From contig NZ_VEED01000009.1 of assembly GCF_007678255.1 (NCBI RefSeq), forward strand, positions 62,001 to 126,000: a stretch of 64,000 bases of DNA. Direction: 5' to 3'. Source of the stretch: Bacillus sp. X1(2014). Lineage in GTDB: Bacteria; Bacillota; Bacilli; Bacillales_B; DSM-18226. Of the stretch, positions 18,012 through 27,771 are shown in pieces (position 1 is the stretch's first letter; every line of letters starts with the position of its first letter). The notes below the pieces were generated by a model. The model was not told where the DNA came from and did no database searches. It saw only the letters and a program-made list of their open reading frames with translations. The position numbers and the translations under genes were made by a program.

Positions 18012-18474
18012 CTACTTTTCCTCCTATATAGCCCCTTGTAATTTTTTTGGCTAACTAAATGAAATGTTTAAAAATATGAATTCTACATCATTTCCTATAG
18101 TTCCTTTAAACCAATAGAGGTTTTACCTAAACAGCTCGTTAATCCAATAAGAAAAACAGCCTAAATGCAGCTGGATCTTCAACTCATGCCCCCAATTGAT
18201 ATGGACATGATAAAAAAACTGAAAACTATTCGGAATGACTTGTTTATTCTTCAACTAATTGCCTTTGGAGTTGCTAAAGTTAATCAAGGATAAATGGATG
18301 GTTTATGACGATCCATTTTTTATTGCCTTTATTAAGCCACGTTAGTACCATAAGAAAACGGGATAGCCGCAGCCATCCCATCTTTAACATAAGCAACGGT
18401 TATTTTAAATGTACTCCTTCACAAGCTTTATTTTAAGAAAACTCGATTTATCGTTATACCACTGCAAATGAAGG
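18012..18474. other. Intergenic region with repeat copy B and a possible 28-codon ORF
   Basis: At 18158-18205, AAACAGCCTAAATGCAGCTG is followed by GATCTTCAACTCATGCCCCC, a copy of the intergenic repeat. A plus-strand frame 18207-18293 (MIKKLKTIRNDLFILQLIAF then eight residues) has no ribosome binding site but is followed directly by a terminator-like hairpin (AATGGAT/ATCCATTTTTT, 18291-18324). It may be a gene remnant. A second inverted repeat, GGGAT...ATCCC, lies near 18360-18379. Confidence 0.4.
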
Positions 18475-18975
18475 TTATCCTGTCTTTATGTTTAATATTA
18501 TCTTTAGAGCAAAACCGATTATCAATCCAGGAATAACACACAGCATTGGAAACCACACCGACCCCAATAATACCCCAAAAACTTTCACTTGTGTTGAATA
18601 CATAATTCCTACGGTCACAAGGAATGCCGAACTAACGAAGGCAAAATAGGAATAAGGTAGTTTTCCTCCTCCAGCATCCTTAAAGGCATCCCACATCGCA
18701 AAGAAGTATAAACAAGGATAAAACATAAGCCATTGATAATTTGCTTGTGAGACCGCCCCTTCAATATTTCCAATAAAACTCAAACGGATAATTTCATTAA
18801 AGTTTGCCATCACGTTTATTACAAACTCTAATCCAATAAATAAAAAGCCTTTAAAAAGTCTACCGTTTAATATTTGGGAAAAACCAGGTAAGGCTATACT
18901 CCACAAAATACTCTCAATTATTTTATCTTTTTTCTCCACCTTATTTACATCATTTGTTCTTTGCCAAGTCTTCAT
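18475..18975 (-). CDS. Hypothetical membrane protein, TM2/DUF5683-like
   Basis: About 166 residues. A charged N-terminus (KVEKKDKIIES) is followed by LWSIALPGFSQILNGRLFKG, the P-G-F-x-Q-x-x-N-G-x-x-x-K-G pattern of TM2-like proteins, and then four hydrophobic segments ending VIPGLIIGFALKIILNI. The start is uncertain: ATGs at 19011 and 18975 and a GTG further in are all in frame, and none has a clear binding site. The gene overlaps the end of the upstream DUF3231 gene, so it is probably translated by coupling. The function is unknown. Spore or envelope roles would be a guess. Confidence 0.7.
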   Translation of the reverse strand: MKTWQRTNDVNKVEKKDKIIESILWSIALPGFSQILNGRLFKGFLFIGLEFVINVMANFNEIIRLSFIGNIEGAVSQANYQWLMFYPCLYFFAMWDAFKDAGGGKLPYSYFAFVSSAFLVTVGIMYSTQVKVFGVLLGSVWFPMLCVIPGLIIGFALKIILNIKTG

Positions 18976-19960
18976 GGTTTGTTGCCAGAGGAGGTTGCTC
19001 CATCCACTCATTTTCTATTAAAAGATTTATGCCATCTTCAGCAAGCAGCCCCATTTCTACAATCATTTTGGAGTAATTTACTGACAAATCCCTCCGCTGA
19101 CACATTGACATTGCTTCACCATAATACCCGATAGCCGAGGATAGTAAGGTAGTTATAAAAACCATCATTAGTTTATCGGAAAAAGGAGGTATTGTTGAAT
19201 CAGTTACCTCGGAATCAAAAGTCCTTGGAATATGTAAATTATCTTCTTTTAACATCGAGGCTAGGATTTCTAAGTGACTTTGGCACACATGTCTAGCCCT
19301 ATCCATATATTTTCGGACATCTTTAGATTGTGCAACCTGACTAAATCCCAACTCTAATACTAATTTTGTCATTGTTTTTTGCATGTTAAGATAGGTACCA
19401 CTCACTTCAACTGCATTGATAGGTCTACGTTTTCCAAGCCAGCCTGTTAAAAAATTTTGTTTTTTTATAAACTCAACTTTCTGGTGATTGTTAAAAGTAG
19501 GCGGTTTGCTAACAATTCCTTTATTTACAAGAACATTAGTAGCTATATCATACAATTCCAGCGATTCAGAAATAACTTGCTTAAAATACTTCCTTTGATC
19601 TTCTCTAATGGCACACCCTATTGCACCCGCATATCTAGTTAAGCCGTGAATAGACATTATTTGAATAAAAACACTAATATAAGTATCTGTAAATAAAGCA
19701 GGTGCCTCTAGTGTTACATCATCATCTGTAAACCCTTTAGGGATTGGATAATTTTCTTTCGTTAAGAATTCCTTTATCTTTTGAAGGTGGCTTTCCGATA
19801 AATCAAGGGCAAATTGAAGCACCTCACTAATGTCTTTATCTTGTACAGTATTAATAAAATAGCGAATCATACAGCGTGATAAACTGTCATTCAGATATTG
19901 TGACCAAAGGTTTGCAAGTTCCGAAGAACTCAACTTGCTACTATGGTTAATGGGTTCCAA
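18950..19960 (-). CDS. DUF3231 family protein
   Basis: 336 residues, made of two related helical halves. Each begins with an ELA-LW or RKYMDRARH segment and contains a DL..SHL..I motif (residues about 50-60 and 220-230), as in DUF3231 proteins, which resemble ferritin-like bundles. FTDDDVTLEAPALFTDTY (first half) and SEVTDSTIPPFSDKLMM (second half) are the matching loops. The start is TTG at 19960 with AGGAGGT seven bases upstream. DUF3231 genes are common in spore-forming Bacillaceae. The biochemical role is not established. Overlaps the next gene. Confidence 0.85.
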   Translation of the reverse strand: MEPINHSSKLSSSELANLWSQYLNDSLSRCMIRYFINTVQDKDISEVLQFALDLSESHLQKIKEFLTKENYPIPKGFTDDDVTLEAPALFTDTYISVFIQIMSIHGLTRYAGAIGCAIREDQRKYFKQVISESLELYDIATNVLVNKGIVSKPPTFNNHQKVEFIKKQNFLTGWLGKRRPINAVEVSGTYLNMQKTMTKLVLELGFSQVAQSKDVRKYMDRARHVCQSHLEILASMLKEDNLHIPRTFDSEVTDSTIPPFSDKLMMVFITTLLSSAIGYYGEAMSMCQRRDLSVNYSKMIVEMGLLAEDGINLLIENEWMEQPPLATNHEDLAKNK

Positions 19961-20005
19961 TTTTTAGACCTCCTACATACTTGTCTAACATAGTTTATCC
20001 TGTAA

Positions 20006-20571
20006 CTAGTTATTAATTACGGCTAACAATACACCAATGACAATAATAAAAATGACGAAATATTTACTTGCTGCTTCATGGAAAGCCTCCCACTCAGGTC
20101 CCAATACTTTTCCCAGAGTAATAAAACAAATGCCCCATAGAAATACACATATATAAGAAGGTATGATGAATTTTCGAAAAGGCATTTTAGATATTCCGTA
20201 TATATAACCGGTAAAATGCCTAATCCCTGGAATGAAATAAGCAAAAACTAATAATTTACTGCCTGAGCGTTCAAACCAAGCAGAGACTTTTATATATCTT
20301 TCAGGTCCAAGATGGATATATTTCCTTATTTTTCAATAAGTTTATACCCTCCAGCCCTCCCAATCCAGTATGTTACTGTAATTCCGGCACCCCCTGATAT
20401 AAAAAAGGTTAGGAGTGCAAAAAGGTAATTCATTTTCCCCTGAAAAACAAAATATCCAGCGTAACTCATTAAGAATTCACCAGAAATGGGCAAAGCCATG
20501 AGTTCAAGAAAAATACCTAAGAATAAAATCAGGTAACTGTGTTGTTCAAATAAACTTATTAAATATGACAT
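20006..20571 (-). pseudogene. DedA-family membrane protein, single-base frameshift
   Basis: The first 81 codons (20571-20326) encode a DedA N-terminus: LFLGIFLELMALPISGEFLM and GAGITVTYWIGRAGGYKLIE. The frame then hits TAA. One frame over, translation continues without a break as KYIHLGPERYIKVSAWFERS, FAYFIPGIRHFTGYIYGISK and LGKVLGPEWEAF to a TAG at 20006-20008, giving the rest of a normal DedA protein (about 188 residues in all). The shift is at a run of five A residues (plus strand T 20329-20333), where one extra A would restore the frame. Either a real mutation, a sequencing error in a homopolymer, or slippage. DedA proteins act in undecaprenyl-phosphate or lipid flipping. Confidence 0.88.
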
Positions 20572-20727
20572 ACAAATGCCTCCATTATTATCAAAAAAGC
20601 TACATCTATTGGTTTATAACCTTCCATTTTGTTCTAATTCAATGTAGCACGATAAATGAATGAATTCGCCATTTTAATGGATTCTTAATTATGAATTAAT
20701 AGAAATAATAGATTTATGGCTAAAAAC

Positions 20728-20766
20728 AAAAAAGCTATCCCCTTTGCGAAAGGTTACTAGCTTTTT
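20728..20766 (-). terminator. Terminator after pssA
   Basis: AAAAAGCTA and TAGCTTTTT form the outer stem, with CCTTT/AAAGG inside. It works on either strand and lies 15 bases past the pssA stop. Confidence 0.7.
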
Positions 20767-20780
20767 CAAATGAATCTAAA

Positions 20781-21272
20781 TTAAAATTTTTTTACTTTAA
20801 TTGGGCTCACCATTAAAACAGCAAGAATAATGGTAAACCAAGCATTACTATATGAAAAGAACCCCATTGCAGCAAGTGGCAATCCAGCCGCAGGAATAGG
20901 CAATCCTTTAAAATACCCTATGGTTGGTTTTACATTAAACTTGGCTAATCTTAACGCACCCAATAAGGGGAAAAGGATAAATGCCAAAGAGGTTAAAATG
21001 GACGGTGCAGCAATTGTATGAAATAGCAGCGCAGGAGCAACACCAAAACTAACAATATCCGCTAAGGAATCCAATTGTACACCTAATTCACTGTTAACTT
21101 TTAATCCTCTTGCAATCCTTCCGTCAAGTAGATCAAAAATAGCTGAAATGAAAATTAACATGGAGGCTACTTCTATAAAGCCACTCATATTACAGGTAAT
21201 GGAAAGAACCCCGCACAATAAATTTCCCATTGTAAATAAATTGGGCACTGCTTTTGCTACTTGACTAAACAA
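20781..21272 (-). CDS. pssA: CDP-diacylglycerol-serine O-phosphatidyltransferase
   Basis: Makes phosphatidylserine from CDP-diacylglycerol and serine, the first step to phosphatidylethanolamine. The CDP-alcohol phosphatidyltransferase signature D-G-x2-A-R-x8-G-x3-D-x3-D is present: LLDGRIARGL then GVQLDSLAD. About 163 residues with several membrane helices. It is at the short end for the family (B. subtilis PssA is 177). The frame reaches an ATG at 21290, but CAGGAGGG lies inside those codons and is ideally spaced for TTG at 21272, which I prefer. In Bacillus pssA is followed by psd. Here a broken dedA follows instead. Confidence 0.9.
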   Translation of the reverse strand: MFSQVAKAVPNLFTMGNLLCGVLSITCNMSGFIEVASMLIFISAIFDLLDGRIARGLKVNSELGVQLDSLADIVSFGVAPALLFHTIAAPSILTSLAFILFPLLGALRLAKFNVKPTIGYFKGLPIPAAGLPLAAMGFFSYSNAWFTIILAVLMVSPIKVKKF

Positions 21273-21406
21273 GGTAATCCCTCCTGACATATTTAATTAG
21301 GATTTTCTATATATATCCTTCCGTTAATTCTTTAAACCACATTTTGCATTTTAATGAAATATTGATGTTTTTTAGGGGAATATACAGAATTATTTTATAT
21401 CATTAA

Positions 21407-21496
21407 CTTGCCCAATTTGATGGAAGTACCATTCTTGAATTCACTATAAAAAACGATAAAGTTATTTGGGTTAAGGTATCAGCTAATAACATCTAA
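21407..21496 (+). pseudogene. Remnant of a plus-strand gene 3' end
   Basis: A frame after a TAA reads LAQFDGSTILEF, TIKNDKVIWVKVSANNI then TAA at 21494-21496, directly followed by a good intrinsic terminator. It looks like the preserved tail of a deleted gene. No start codon or binding site. Parent family unknown. Confidence 0.4.
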
Positions 21497-21528
21497 AAGG
21501 CTTGGAGGAAACGTCCAAGCCTTCTTTT
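21497..21528 (+). terminator. Intrinsic terminator, plus strand
   Basis: AAGGCTTGGA and TCCAAGCCTT form a perfect 10-bp stem with a GGAAACG-like loop, followed by CTTTTAT. It serves the gene remnant just upstream. Confidence 0.75.
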
Positions 21529-21614
21529 ATATGTTTATGACACTTATTTTATCTCCTTTTTCTTGATTAGGGGAGTATCATTTTCTTCTATTACCTGAAA
21601 CTTCTTTAAGATAA

Positions 21615-21653
21615 CAAAAAAGGCTTCCATACCTCTTGTATTGTATTGGAGCC
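21615..21653 (-). terminator. Terminator of the pst-phoU operon
   Basis: On the minus strand GGCTCCAATAC pairs with GTATGGAAGCC (one mismatch) and is followed by TTTTTTG. It starts 16 bases past the phoU stop. Confidence 0.75.
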
Positions 21654-21668
21654 CCCTTGTTTATTGAA

Positions 21669-22328
21669 TTAAGCGTTTAAATCATAACGTTCGCCTGTCA
21701 CAAGGTAAATGACATGTTCCGCTATGTTAGTAGAATGATCAGCAAGCCTTTCAATGTAGCGGCATATGAAAGCTAACTGTGTAATTTGATTGGTATGATC
21801 GGGAGATTTCTGTATATACCCCATCAGTTCCTTAACCAATCTTCCGTACATTTCATCTACCTTGTCATCCTTCTGTGCACATTTTCTTGCAAGATCTACA
21901 TCCTCTTCAAGGAATGCCTTTAAAGAATCACCTAACATTTCTAAAGCAAGATCCATCATCTTTGGGATATCAACGATTTCCTTTATATGTTTCTCTTTGC
22001 CAATATGTATGGTTGATTTTGCAATGTTGACGGCATTATCGGCAATTCGTTCAACTTCGGACGAAATTTTTAAAGCAACTACGATTCTTCTAAGGTCTTT
22101 TGCTACAGGGGATTCCTTTGCAATTAAAGTAATGGCCTTATTGTTAATTTCATGTTCTAAATCATCAATCACTGTATCATTAGTAAGGATTTCATTGGCT
22201 TTATCCAAGTCTTGATTAATAAGTGAATGGATACTATCTTTTATGGCATTTTCCGATTTCTGGGCCATATCCATCAACATATCTTTTAATTGTTTTAAAT
22301 TATTATCGAAATTTAATCTTGTAATCAT
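21669..22328 (-). CDS. phoU: PhoU, phosphate signalling/Pst regulator
   Basis: 219 residues in two PhoU three-helix repeats. Each repeat has the metal-binding E-x3-D pattern: KISSEVERIADNAVNIAK (near 88-105) and CRYIERLADHSTNIAEH (near 189-205). PhoU dampens Pst-mediated phosphate uptake and, with PhoR, signals phosphate sufficiency. Last gene of the pst operon, 14 bases after pstB2. Length is normal. Confidence 0.95.
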   Translation of the reverse strand: MITRLNFDNNLKQLKDMLMDMAQKSENAIKDSIHSLINQDLDKANEILTNDTVIDDLEHEINNKAITLIAKESPVAKDLRRIVVALKISSEVERIADNAVNIAKSTIHIGKEKHIKEIVDIPKMMDLALEMLGDSLKAFLEEDVDLARKCAQKDDKVDEMYGRLVKELMGYIQKSPDHTNQITQLAFICRYIERLADHSTNIAEHVIYLVTGERYDLNA

Positions 22329-22342
22329 GATTTTTCACTCCT

Positions 22343-23116
22343 TTAACCAAATCTTCCCGTAATATATCCTTCCGTACGTTCATCCCTTGGGTTTGAGAAT
22401 ATCCTTGAAGTCTCGTCCAGTTCAATTAACTCCCCCATCAAAAAGAAAGCAGTTTTATCCGAAACCCTGGAGGCTTGCTGCATATTGTGTGTCACAATAA
22501 CAATCGTATATTTTTCTTTTAGTTTTAAGATTAATTCCTCTATTTTTAACGTTGAAATTGGGTCCAGGGCTGATGTTGGTTCGTCCATTAACAAAACATC
22601 CGCTTTTGTGGCCAGGGCTCTCGCTATGCACAACCTCTGCTGTTGTCCTCCGGAGAGTCCTAGAGCAGGGGCACCTAAACGGTCCTTTACTTCATCCCAT
22701 AATGCAACATCCATCAATGATTTTGTAACAACCTCTTCAAGATGAGTTCTTTTTTTGATTCCATGGATTCTTGGGCCATAAGCGACATTATCAAATATCG
22801 ATTGCGGAAAAGGATTTCCTTTTTGAAATACCATCCCCACGTTTTTCCTCAGTTCGACCATATCGATTCTATCATTTAATATATTTTGACCATTATAATT
22901 AATTTCCCCAGTCATCCTTACCTTTGGGACATAATTAATCATCAAGTTCAACGTTTTGATAAAAGTAGATTTTCCGCATCCGGAAGGACCAATAATAGCG
23001 GTTACTTCTTTTTTGTTAATGGGAAAATTTATTTTCTTTAAAGCCTGATGCTCTCCATAATATAGATCTAAATCATTTATTTGAAAAACCTGTCTATGCA
23101 CAGATATTTCGGACAT
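22343..23116 (-). CDS. pstB: Phosphate ABC transporter ATP-binding protein 2
   Basis: 257 residues. Walker [10 protein letters not shown] near 43, signature LSGGQQQR near 154, Walker [14 protein letters not shown] near 172, and the H-loop [10 protein letters not shown] near 209. The C-terminus ends GRFG, as in the PstB family. Energises phosphate import through PstC-PstA. It is the second of two adjacent PstB paralogues, as in B. subtilis (PstBA/PstBB). AAGGGGGGC precedes the ATG. Confidence 0.95.
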   Translation of the reverse strand: MSEISVHRQVFQINDLDLYYGEHQALKKINFPINKKEVTAIIGPSGCGKSTFIKTLNLMINYVPKVRMTGEINYNGQNILNDRIDMVELRKNVGMVFQKGNPFPQSIFDNVAYGPRIHGIKKRTHLEEVVTKSLMDVALWDEVKDRLGAPALGLSGGQQQRLCIARALATKADVLLMDEPTSALDPISTLKIEELILKLKEKYTIVIVTHNMQQASRVSDKTAFFLMGELIELDETSRIFSNPRDERTEGYITGRFG

Positions 23117-23130
23117 AGTACGCCCCCCTT

Positions 23131-23952
23131 TTACCCGAACCTTCCTGAAATATATTCTTCTGTCTTTGTTTGTGAAGGGTTGGTAAAGATTTTTTCTGTT
23201 AAATCATATTCAATCAAATCACCGCTAAGGAAGAATGCTGTTTTATCCGATACACGAGAGGCTTGCTGCATATTATGTGTTACGATAATAATGGAATAGT
23301 CCTTTTTTAAATCCACGATCAAATCCTCAACCTTTGCATTAGAAATAGGATCAAGTGCAGAGGAAGGTTCGTCAAGAAGCATTACAGTTGGTTTCATGGC
23401 AATCGTCCTGGCAATGCAGAGACGCTGCTGCTGTCCTCCCGAAAGTGCAAGGGCTGATTTATGAAGACGGTCCTTTACCTCTTCCCACAATGCAGCCTTA
23501 CGCAAGCTTTCTTCAACAATACCATCAAGCTCACTTTTCTTTCGGATTCCTGCAAACTTTAATGCATGCGTAAGATTTTGGTAAATAGATTTTGGAAACG
23601 GATTTGGCTTTTGAAAGACCATCCCTATTTCTTTACGTAAAGCGACAACATTAATTTGTTCTGATAAAATATTTAGATCCTCATAAATAATTTCCCCTTC
23701 AGCTCTTGCTCCAGGAATTAAATCGTTCATTCTGTTAATGCTTCGCAGGAAAGTCGATTTTCCGCAGCCAGATGGTCCGATAAGCGCTGTTACTGAGTTT
23801 TTTTCTATATCTAATGAAATCCCATTAACCGCCCGTTTTTCTCCATAGAAAATTTCTAAGTTTTTGACTTGCAAAATATTCGTTTTCTGGACGTTCTCTT
23901 TGCTTTGTTCCACATTCGTTTCAACCGCTCGTTCCTTAGTAGCTGTAACCAA
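23131..23952 (-). CDS. pstB: Phosphate ABC transporter ATP-binding protein 1
   Basis: About 273 residues. It has a hydrophilic N-terminal extension ([12 protein letters not shown]), then Walker [10 protein letters not shown], signature LSGGQQQR and Walker [12 protein letters not shown], ending ISGRFG. The frame opens at a GTG at 23961, but AGGTGAG is better spaced for TTG at 23952. Co-transcribed with pstA (7-16 bases) and the second pstB (14 bases). The two copies differ enough to be an old duplication. Confidence 0.94.
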   Translation of the reverse strand: MVTATKERAVETNVEQSKENVQKTNILQVKNLEIFYGEKRAVNGISLDIEKNSVTALIGPSGCGKSTFLRSINRMNDLIPGARAEGEIIYEDLNILSEQINVVALRKEIGMVFQKPNPFPKSIYQNLTHALKFAGIRKKSELDGIVEESLRKAALWEEVKDRLHKSALALSGGQQQRLCIARTIAMKPTVMLLDEPSSALDPISNAKVEDLIVDLKKDYSIIIVTHNMQQASRVSDKTAFFLSGDLIEYDLTEKIFTNPSQTKTEEYISGRFG

Positions 23953-23968
23953 GATTCTCACCTGCTTT

Positions 23969-24856
23969 TTATTTTGTTGCTGTAATTTTTCGGTGTATCA
24001 AACTGCCAATCCATCTTGCCAATAAATTAAAGATTAAAACGGAAATGACTAAGACGGCGGACGAACCGCTGGACACCTCTTCGACATCTGGTATTAAGCC
24101 TTGAGTATTGACAGACCAAATATGAACGGCCAATGTTTCCGCCGGCCGAAAAATATTTAATGGGGATCTATCTGAAAATGGATTCCAATTTGCATAATCA
24201 AGCCTTGGTGTAGATAATCCTGCTGTAAACAAAAGGGCAGCCGCTTCCCCAAAAACCCTTCCGGAAGCAAGGATAATCCCTGTTAATATGGTTGGAAATG
24301 CACTTGGTAATATTACCGTTTTTATCGTATGCCAATGGGTAATCCCCAAAGCAAGGCTCGCCTCTTTTAATTCACGAGGAACAGTTCGGATTGCGTCCTC
24401 ACTTACTCGTACTATAACGGGTAAGTTGAATACTGTAAGGGCGAGAGCACCTCCTAATATGGAATAGCCCCATCCAGTAAGATTAACAAACATTAATAAA
24501 CCAAACATACCGATAACGATTGAAGGGAGAGATGCCAAAACTTCCACACAAGAACGAATGAAATCCGTCACCTTGCCGGGTTTTGAATACTCTGCCATAT
24601 AAATTCCTCCGCCTACTCCTAGAGGTACAGCAATCAGCATCGTAATAAACAGGATATAAAACGAATTGAATAATTGGTCACGGATTCCTCCCCCACCTCT
24701 AACATTGCTTGATGGTGTGGTTAAGAAAGAAAGGGATATGTTTTTTAGCCCGTTGACTAAAATATAGTAAAACAAACCAACAAGTATAGAAATAATAATG
24801 ATCGCTATTAAATAAAATACAAAAGACGCAATTCGATCAGCAGACTTGGCATTCAT
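23969..24856 (-). CDS. pstA: Phosphate ABC transporter permease PstA
   Basis: 295 residues with six membrane helices. The EAA loop of binding-protein-dependent permeases is [20 protein letters not shown] near 165-185. [18 protein letters not shown] is a typical PstA segment before the permease domain. Its ATG overlaps the pstC stop (24853-24856), so the two are translationally coupled. Forms the channel with PstC. Confidence 0.95.
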   Translation of the reverse strand: MNAKSADRIASFVFYLIAIIIISILVGLFYYILVNGLKNISLSFLTTPSSNVRGGGGIRDQLFNSFYILFITMLIAVPLGVGGGIYMAEYSKPGKVTDFIRSCVEVLASLPSIVIGMFGLLMFVNLTGWGYSILGGALALTVFNLPVIVRVSEDAIRTVPRELKEASLALGITHWHTIKTVILPSAFPTILTGIILASGRVFGEAAALLFTAGLSTPRLDYANWNPFSDRSPLNIFRPAETLAVHIWSVNTQGLIPDVEEVSSGSSAVLVISVLIFNLLARWIGSLIHRKITATK

Positions 24857-25776
24857 TTCATTTTCCTCCTTGAAGATAGATAACGGATAAAGAGGATAAA
24901 TGCAAACGACATGATTAATAGAATTAATCCCATCGACCAGAGAGTGTTATTTTCTACACTCCCATATGTTGTATGACCCATGTTCAACGTAATAATGGTT
25001 GTTAAGGTAGCAGAAGCTTCTAACAAACTTGATGGTAATGTCTTCACATTCCCAATGACCATCTGAACAGCCAATGCTTCCCCAAACGCTCTCGCCATAC
25101 CAAGTACAATGGCAGTAAGCAGCGATGGCAATGCTGCAGGAATCAACACTTTCCTAATCGTTTGCCAACGGGTTGCTCCTAATGCATAAGAACCTTCTCT
25201 TAATGGCTTTGGCAAGGAACTCATTGCATCAGTGGCAATGCTTGTTACGGTTGGTAATATCATAATCGAAAGCACAATCGTTCCGGAAAGCAGACTAAAT
25301 CCCAGGCCTCCAATATGTTCCCGGATAAATGGAACTAAAACGGTAAGCCCAATGAATCCATAGACAACGGAAGGAATTCCGACAAGTAACTCAATTACCG
25401 GCTGCAGGACCTTTTTCCCCCAGGACTGAGCAATTTCTGTCATAAAAATGGCGCCGCCAATCCCTAATGGTGCTGCAACAAGGGCCGATAAAAAGGTCAC
25501 AGCAAAGGAACCAAAAATAAAAGGTAATGTTCCATACTTCGGATTAGCTTTGTTAGTAGGGTCCCAGCTCTTACTGGTTAAGAACTCAATTACATTGACA
25601 CCATTCTTAATGAAGGATTGCAGCCCTTTTGTAGTTAGAAAAATAGTAATGGCAATAGTTGCGGAAATCATGATCACCGCACATAAAAGAACAAGGACTT
25701 TTCCTCTGAATTCCCCGCCCGCTCTATCTTTAGCTGATTTTAGTAGTCTTTCTTTTGCCGGAAGCAGTTTTTCCAT
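24853..25776 (-). CDS. pstC: Phosphate ABC transporter permease PstC
   Basis: 307 residues from the ATG at 25776, preferred because CAGGGG lies about twelve bases upstream and the protein then begins MEKLLPAKERLLK, like relatives. An upstream in-frame start at 25827 would add 17 residues. Six membrane helices. EAA loop PLREGSYALGATRWQTIRKV. LLVGIPSVVYGFIGL is a strong PstC block. Lies between pstS and pstA. Confidence 0.94.
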   Translation of the reverse strand: MEKLLPAKERLLKSAKDRAGGEFRGKVLVLLCAVIMISATIAITIFLTTKGLQSFIKNGVNVIEFLTSKSWDPTNKANPKYGTLPFIFGSFAVTFLSALVAAPLGIGGAIFMTEIAQSWGKKVLQPVIELLVGIPSVVYGFIGLTVLVPFIREHIGGLGFSLLSGTIVLSIMILPTVTSIATDAMSSLPKPLREGSYALGATRWQTIRKVLIPAALPSLLTAIVLGMARAFGEALAVQMVIGNVKTLPSSLLEASATLTTIITLNMGHTTYGSVENNTLWSMGLILLIMSFAFILFIRYLSSRRKMK

Positions 25777-25853
25777 AATGCACAAACACCCCTGAATTAC
25801 GTTATAAGGGTAAATGTGTTCGTACATTTACCCTGTTCCCACCTACGTTCTCA

Positions 25854-26756
25854 TTATTTATTTGTTTGATTCCCTTTAGCGTCACGTTCCACCTGCATTT
25901 TTGTGACGGGTAGGTACCCTTGGTCTTTTAATAAGGTGTTTTGAACGTCGTCTGACATTAAATAGTCCAAGAATTCTTTCGTTGCCCCACTTGGTTCACC
26001 TTTTGTATAAGAATGTTCATAGGCCCAAATAGGGAATTTACCGGATTGTACATTTTCATCAGTAGGTTCCACTCCATCAATCGACAGCGGATTTACCTTA
26101 TCATCAGTGAAATAAGAGAGGGCTAAATAACCAACGGCACCTGCGGTTTCATTAACGATTTTTTTAACAGTATTTGAGGAATCCTCGGTAATCCCTTCCG
26201 CGGGTGTTGCACCATCTAGACCGAACTTGTTAAATACGGCACGAGTACCGGAAGCATCTGGGCGGTTAACTAAGACGATTTTTTGATCTTTACCGCCAAC
26301 GTCTTTCCAGTTAGTAATTTTCCCAGTAAATACTTTAATCAGATTTTCTTTTGAAATGTCTTTAATCCCGACTCCAGGATTAACTGCGGCAGTAATACCA
26401 ACAACGGCTATTTTATGATCGACTAATTGATCTGCAGGGATCCCTTCTTTTTCTTCTGCAAATACATCGGAGTTACCTATTTGAACGGAACCTTCCGCAA
26501 CCTGCGATAAGCCTGTACCAGATCCGCCGGCATTCACTTGAATATCCACATCCGGATTGTTCGCCATAAATTCTTCCGCTGCAGCTGCAATGAGTGGCTG
26601 CATGGCAGATGATCCTGAAACAACTATGGAACCAGATACTCCTTTGTTAGCGGTGTCTCCACCGTTATTCTTATCATTGCCTCCACCGCATGCAGCGGAG
26701 AAAACTATTAAAGCTAACATCGTCATCCATAAACTAATTTTTTTCATATTCATCAT
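25854..26756 (-). CDS. pstS: Phosphate-binding lipoprotein PstS
   Basis: Captures phosphate outside the membrane. About 300 residues. Signal peptide MKKISLWMTMLALIVFSAAC with lipobox ending at Cys23. Phosphate-binding residues lie in VVSGSSAMQPL, GGSGTGLSQV and NRPDASGTRAVF. The third ATG (26747) has better spacing from GGGAG than the first at 26756. First gene of pstSCAB1B2phoU. PhoP boxes would be expected upstream, but I could not define them with confidence. Confidence 0.95.
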   Translation of the reverse strand: MMNMKKISLWMTMLALIVFSAACGGGNDKNNGGDTANKGVSGSIVVSGSSAMQPLIAAAAEEFMANNPDVDIQVNAGGSGTGLSQVAEGSVQIGNSDVFAEEKEGIPADQLVDHKIAVVGITAAVNPGVGIKDISKENLIKVFTGKITNWKDVGGKDQKIVLVNRPDASGTRAVFNKFGLDGATPAEGITEDSSNTVKKIVNETAGAVGYLALSYFTDDKVNPLSIDGVEPTDENVQSGKFPIWAYEHSYTKGEPSGATKEFLDYLMSDDVQNTLLKDQGYLPVTKMQVERDAKGNQTNK

Positions 26757-26891
26757 TCTCCCAAAAAAAATTTAATTTCATATTTAGAATGCCTTCCGGG
26801 GTTTTTTTTATTAATAAAATTTGCTAAAAAATTGCATGTATCAATTGTTTATAAACAACAAAATTAATAAGAGATAGTATGAGCACAAAAA

Positions 26892-27125
26892 ATGAATAAG
26901 CGAGGGAACGATGTGATAAAAGAAAGCGAAACGAGTAATGCTACTACGCAGGCAAATCAGGCTATGAGTAAAAGTTTTAATGATTATAGTGAGAGGATGT
27001 CTTCCGAGCCTACTTCTGATACAGAAATGGCAAATCAAAAAATTCAGGAACAATTTTATCAAAATGAAGATGATAATCTTTTGCCTTTTCATGTAGATAT
27101 CAACAATCCTCCTGTAAAGAAATAA
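26892..27125 (+). CDS. Small hydrophilic protein, 77 aa
   Basis: A polar, Asn/Ser/Glu-rich protein (KESETSNATTQANQAMSKSF, MANQKIQEQFYQNEDDN) with no hydrophobic stretch, probably mostly disordered or helical. The first start is ATG at 26892. A GTG at 26913 with AGCGAGGG upstream is also possible. The gene is closed by a clean terminator 12 bases on, which supports it being real. It resembles small unannotated Bacillus proteins expressed in spores, but I do not recognise the family. Confidence 0.6.
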   Translation: MNKRGNDVIKESETSNATTQANQAMSKSFNDYSERMSSEPTSDTEMANQKIQEQFYQNEDDNLLPFHVDINNPPVKK

Positions 27126-27135
27126 AAATAAGTAA

Positions 27136-27162
27136 AATCCCATCTATCAGCCAGATGGGATT
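27136..27162 (+). terminator. Intrinsic terminator after the 77-aa gene
   Basis: AATCCCATCT and AGATGGGATT form a perfect 10-bp stem with a 7-base loop. Confidence 0.75.
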
Positions 27163-27284
27163 ACTTAATAATAATAAAAAAAGTGACTTCAAGTTAGATT
27201 TAAATAAGACCTAGTAATAATCCCAAAACGGATTCAACTCCCTCCTTTTTTATCTTATAATCATTACTAACAAGGGGGAGTTAG

Positions 27285-27683
27285 ATGGAACAAGAAAATA
27301 CTTTAACAAAAATCAAAAACTACGCAAGAAAACTAAAACAAAATTTATTCGTCCTTTATTTATCATATAAAGATCATAGAGTACCTTGGTATGCTAAATT
27401 GGTTGCTATTTGTGTAGTTGCTTATGCTTTTAGTCCGATCGATTTAATCCCTGACTTCATTCCTGTGATTGGTTATCTCGACGACTTAATTATTGTTCCA
27501 CTGGGCATTTCACTGGCACTAAAATTAATACCACCTTACATAATTGAAGAAAACAGAGAAAAGGCTGAAGAAATCAGGAAAAAAGGTAAACCAAAAAACT
27601 GGTTTGTTGCTGTACTATTCATTATGATTTGGATTTTACTTGCATTTTGGGTTGGTAAATTATTATTAGGTTTACTTCATTGA
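27285..27683 (+). CDS. YkvA-like DUF1232 membrane protein
   Basis: 132 residues. The DUF1232 core is unmistakable: VAYAFSPIDLIPDFIPVIGY then LDDLIIVPLGISLALK (residues about 46-82). A C-terminal hydrophobic helix WFVAVLFIMIWILLAFWVG follows. AAGGGGGAGTTAG precedes the ATG. Function unknown. DUF1232 proteins are short membrane proteins widespread in bacteria. It has its own transcription start, since the next gene has a separate promoter. Confidence 0.9.
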   Translation: MEQENTLTKIKNYARKLKQNLFVLYLSYKDHRVPWYAKLVAICVVAYAFSPIDLIPDFIPVIGYLDDLIIVPLGISLALKLIPPYIIEENREKAEEIRKKGKPKNWFVAVLFIMIWILLAFWVGKLLLGLLH

Positions 27684-27771
27684 AAATAGTTTGTAAATAA
27701 CATGAAGGGATATGCTTCTTTGCATATCGCTTCTTTAATTAATCTGCCAGTTAGGACAGTAAGAAAACGGG

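Noticed and set aside
20023..20244. 73-codon minus-strand frame in the dedA region
   Set aside because: It is a shadow frame; the DedA protein sequence continues in a different frame over the same bases.
26757..26891. PhoP boxes upstream of pstS
   Set aside because: I could not find convincing TTAACA-type direct repeats at the right spacing, so no site is annotated.
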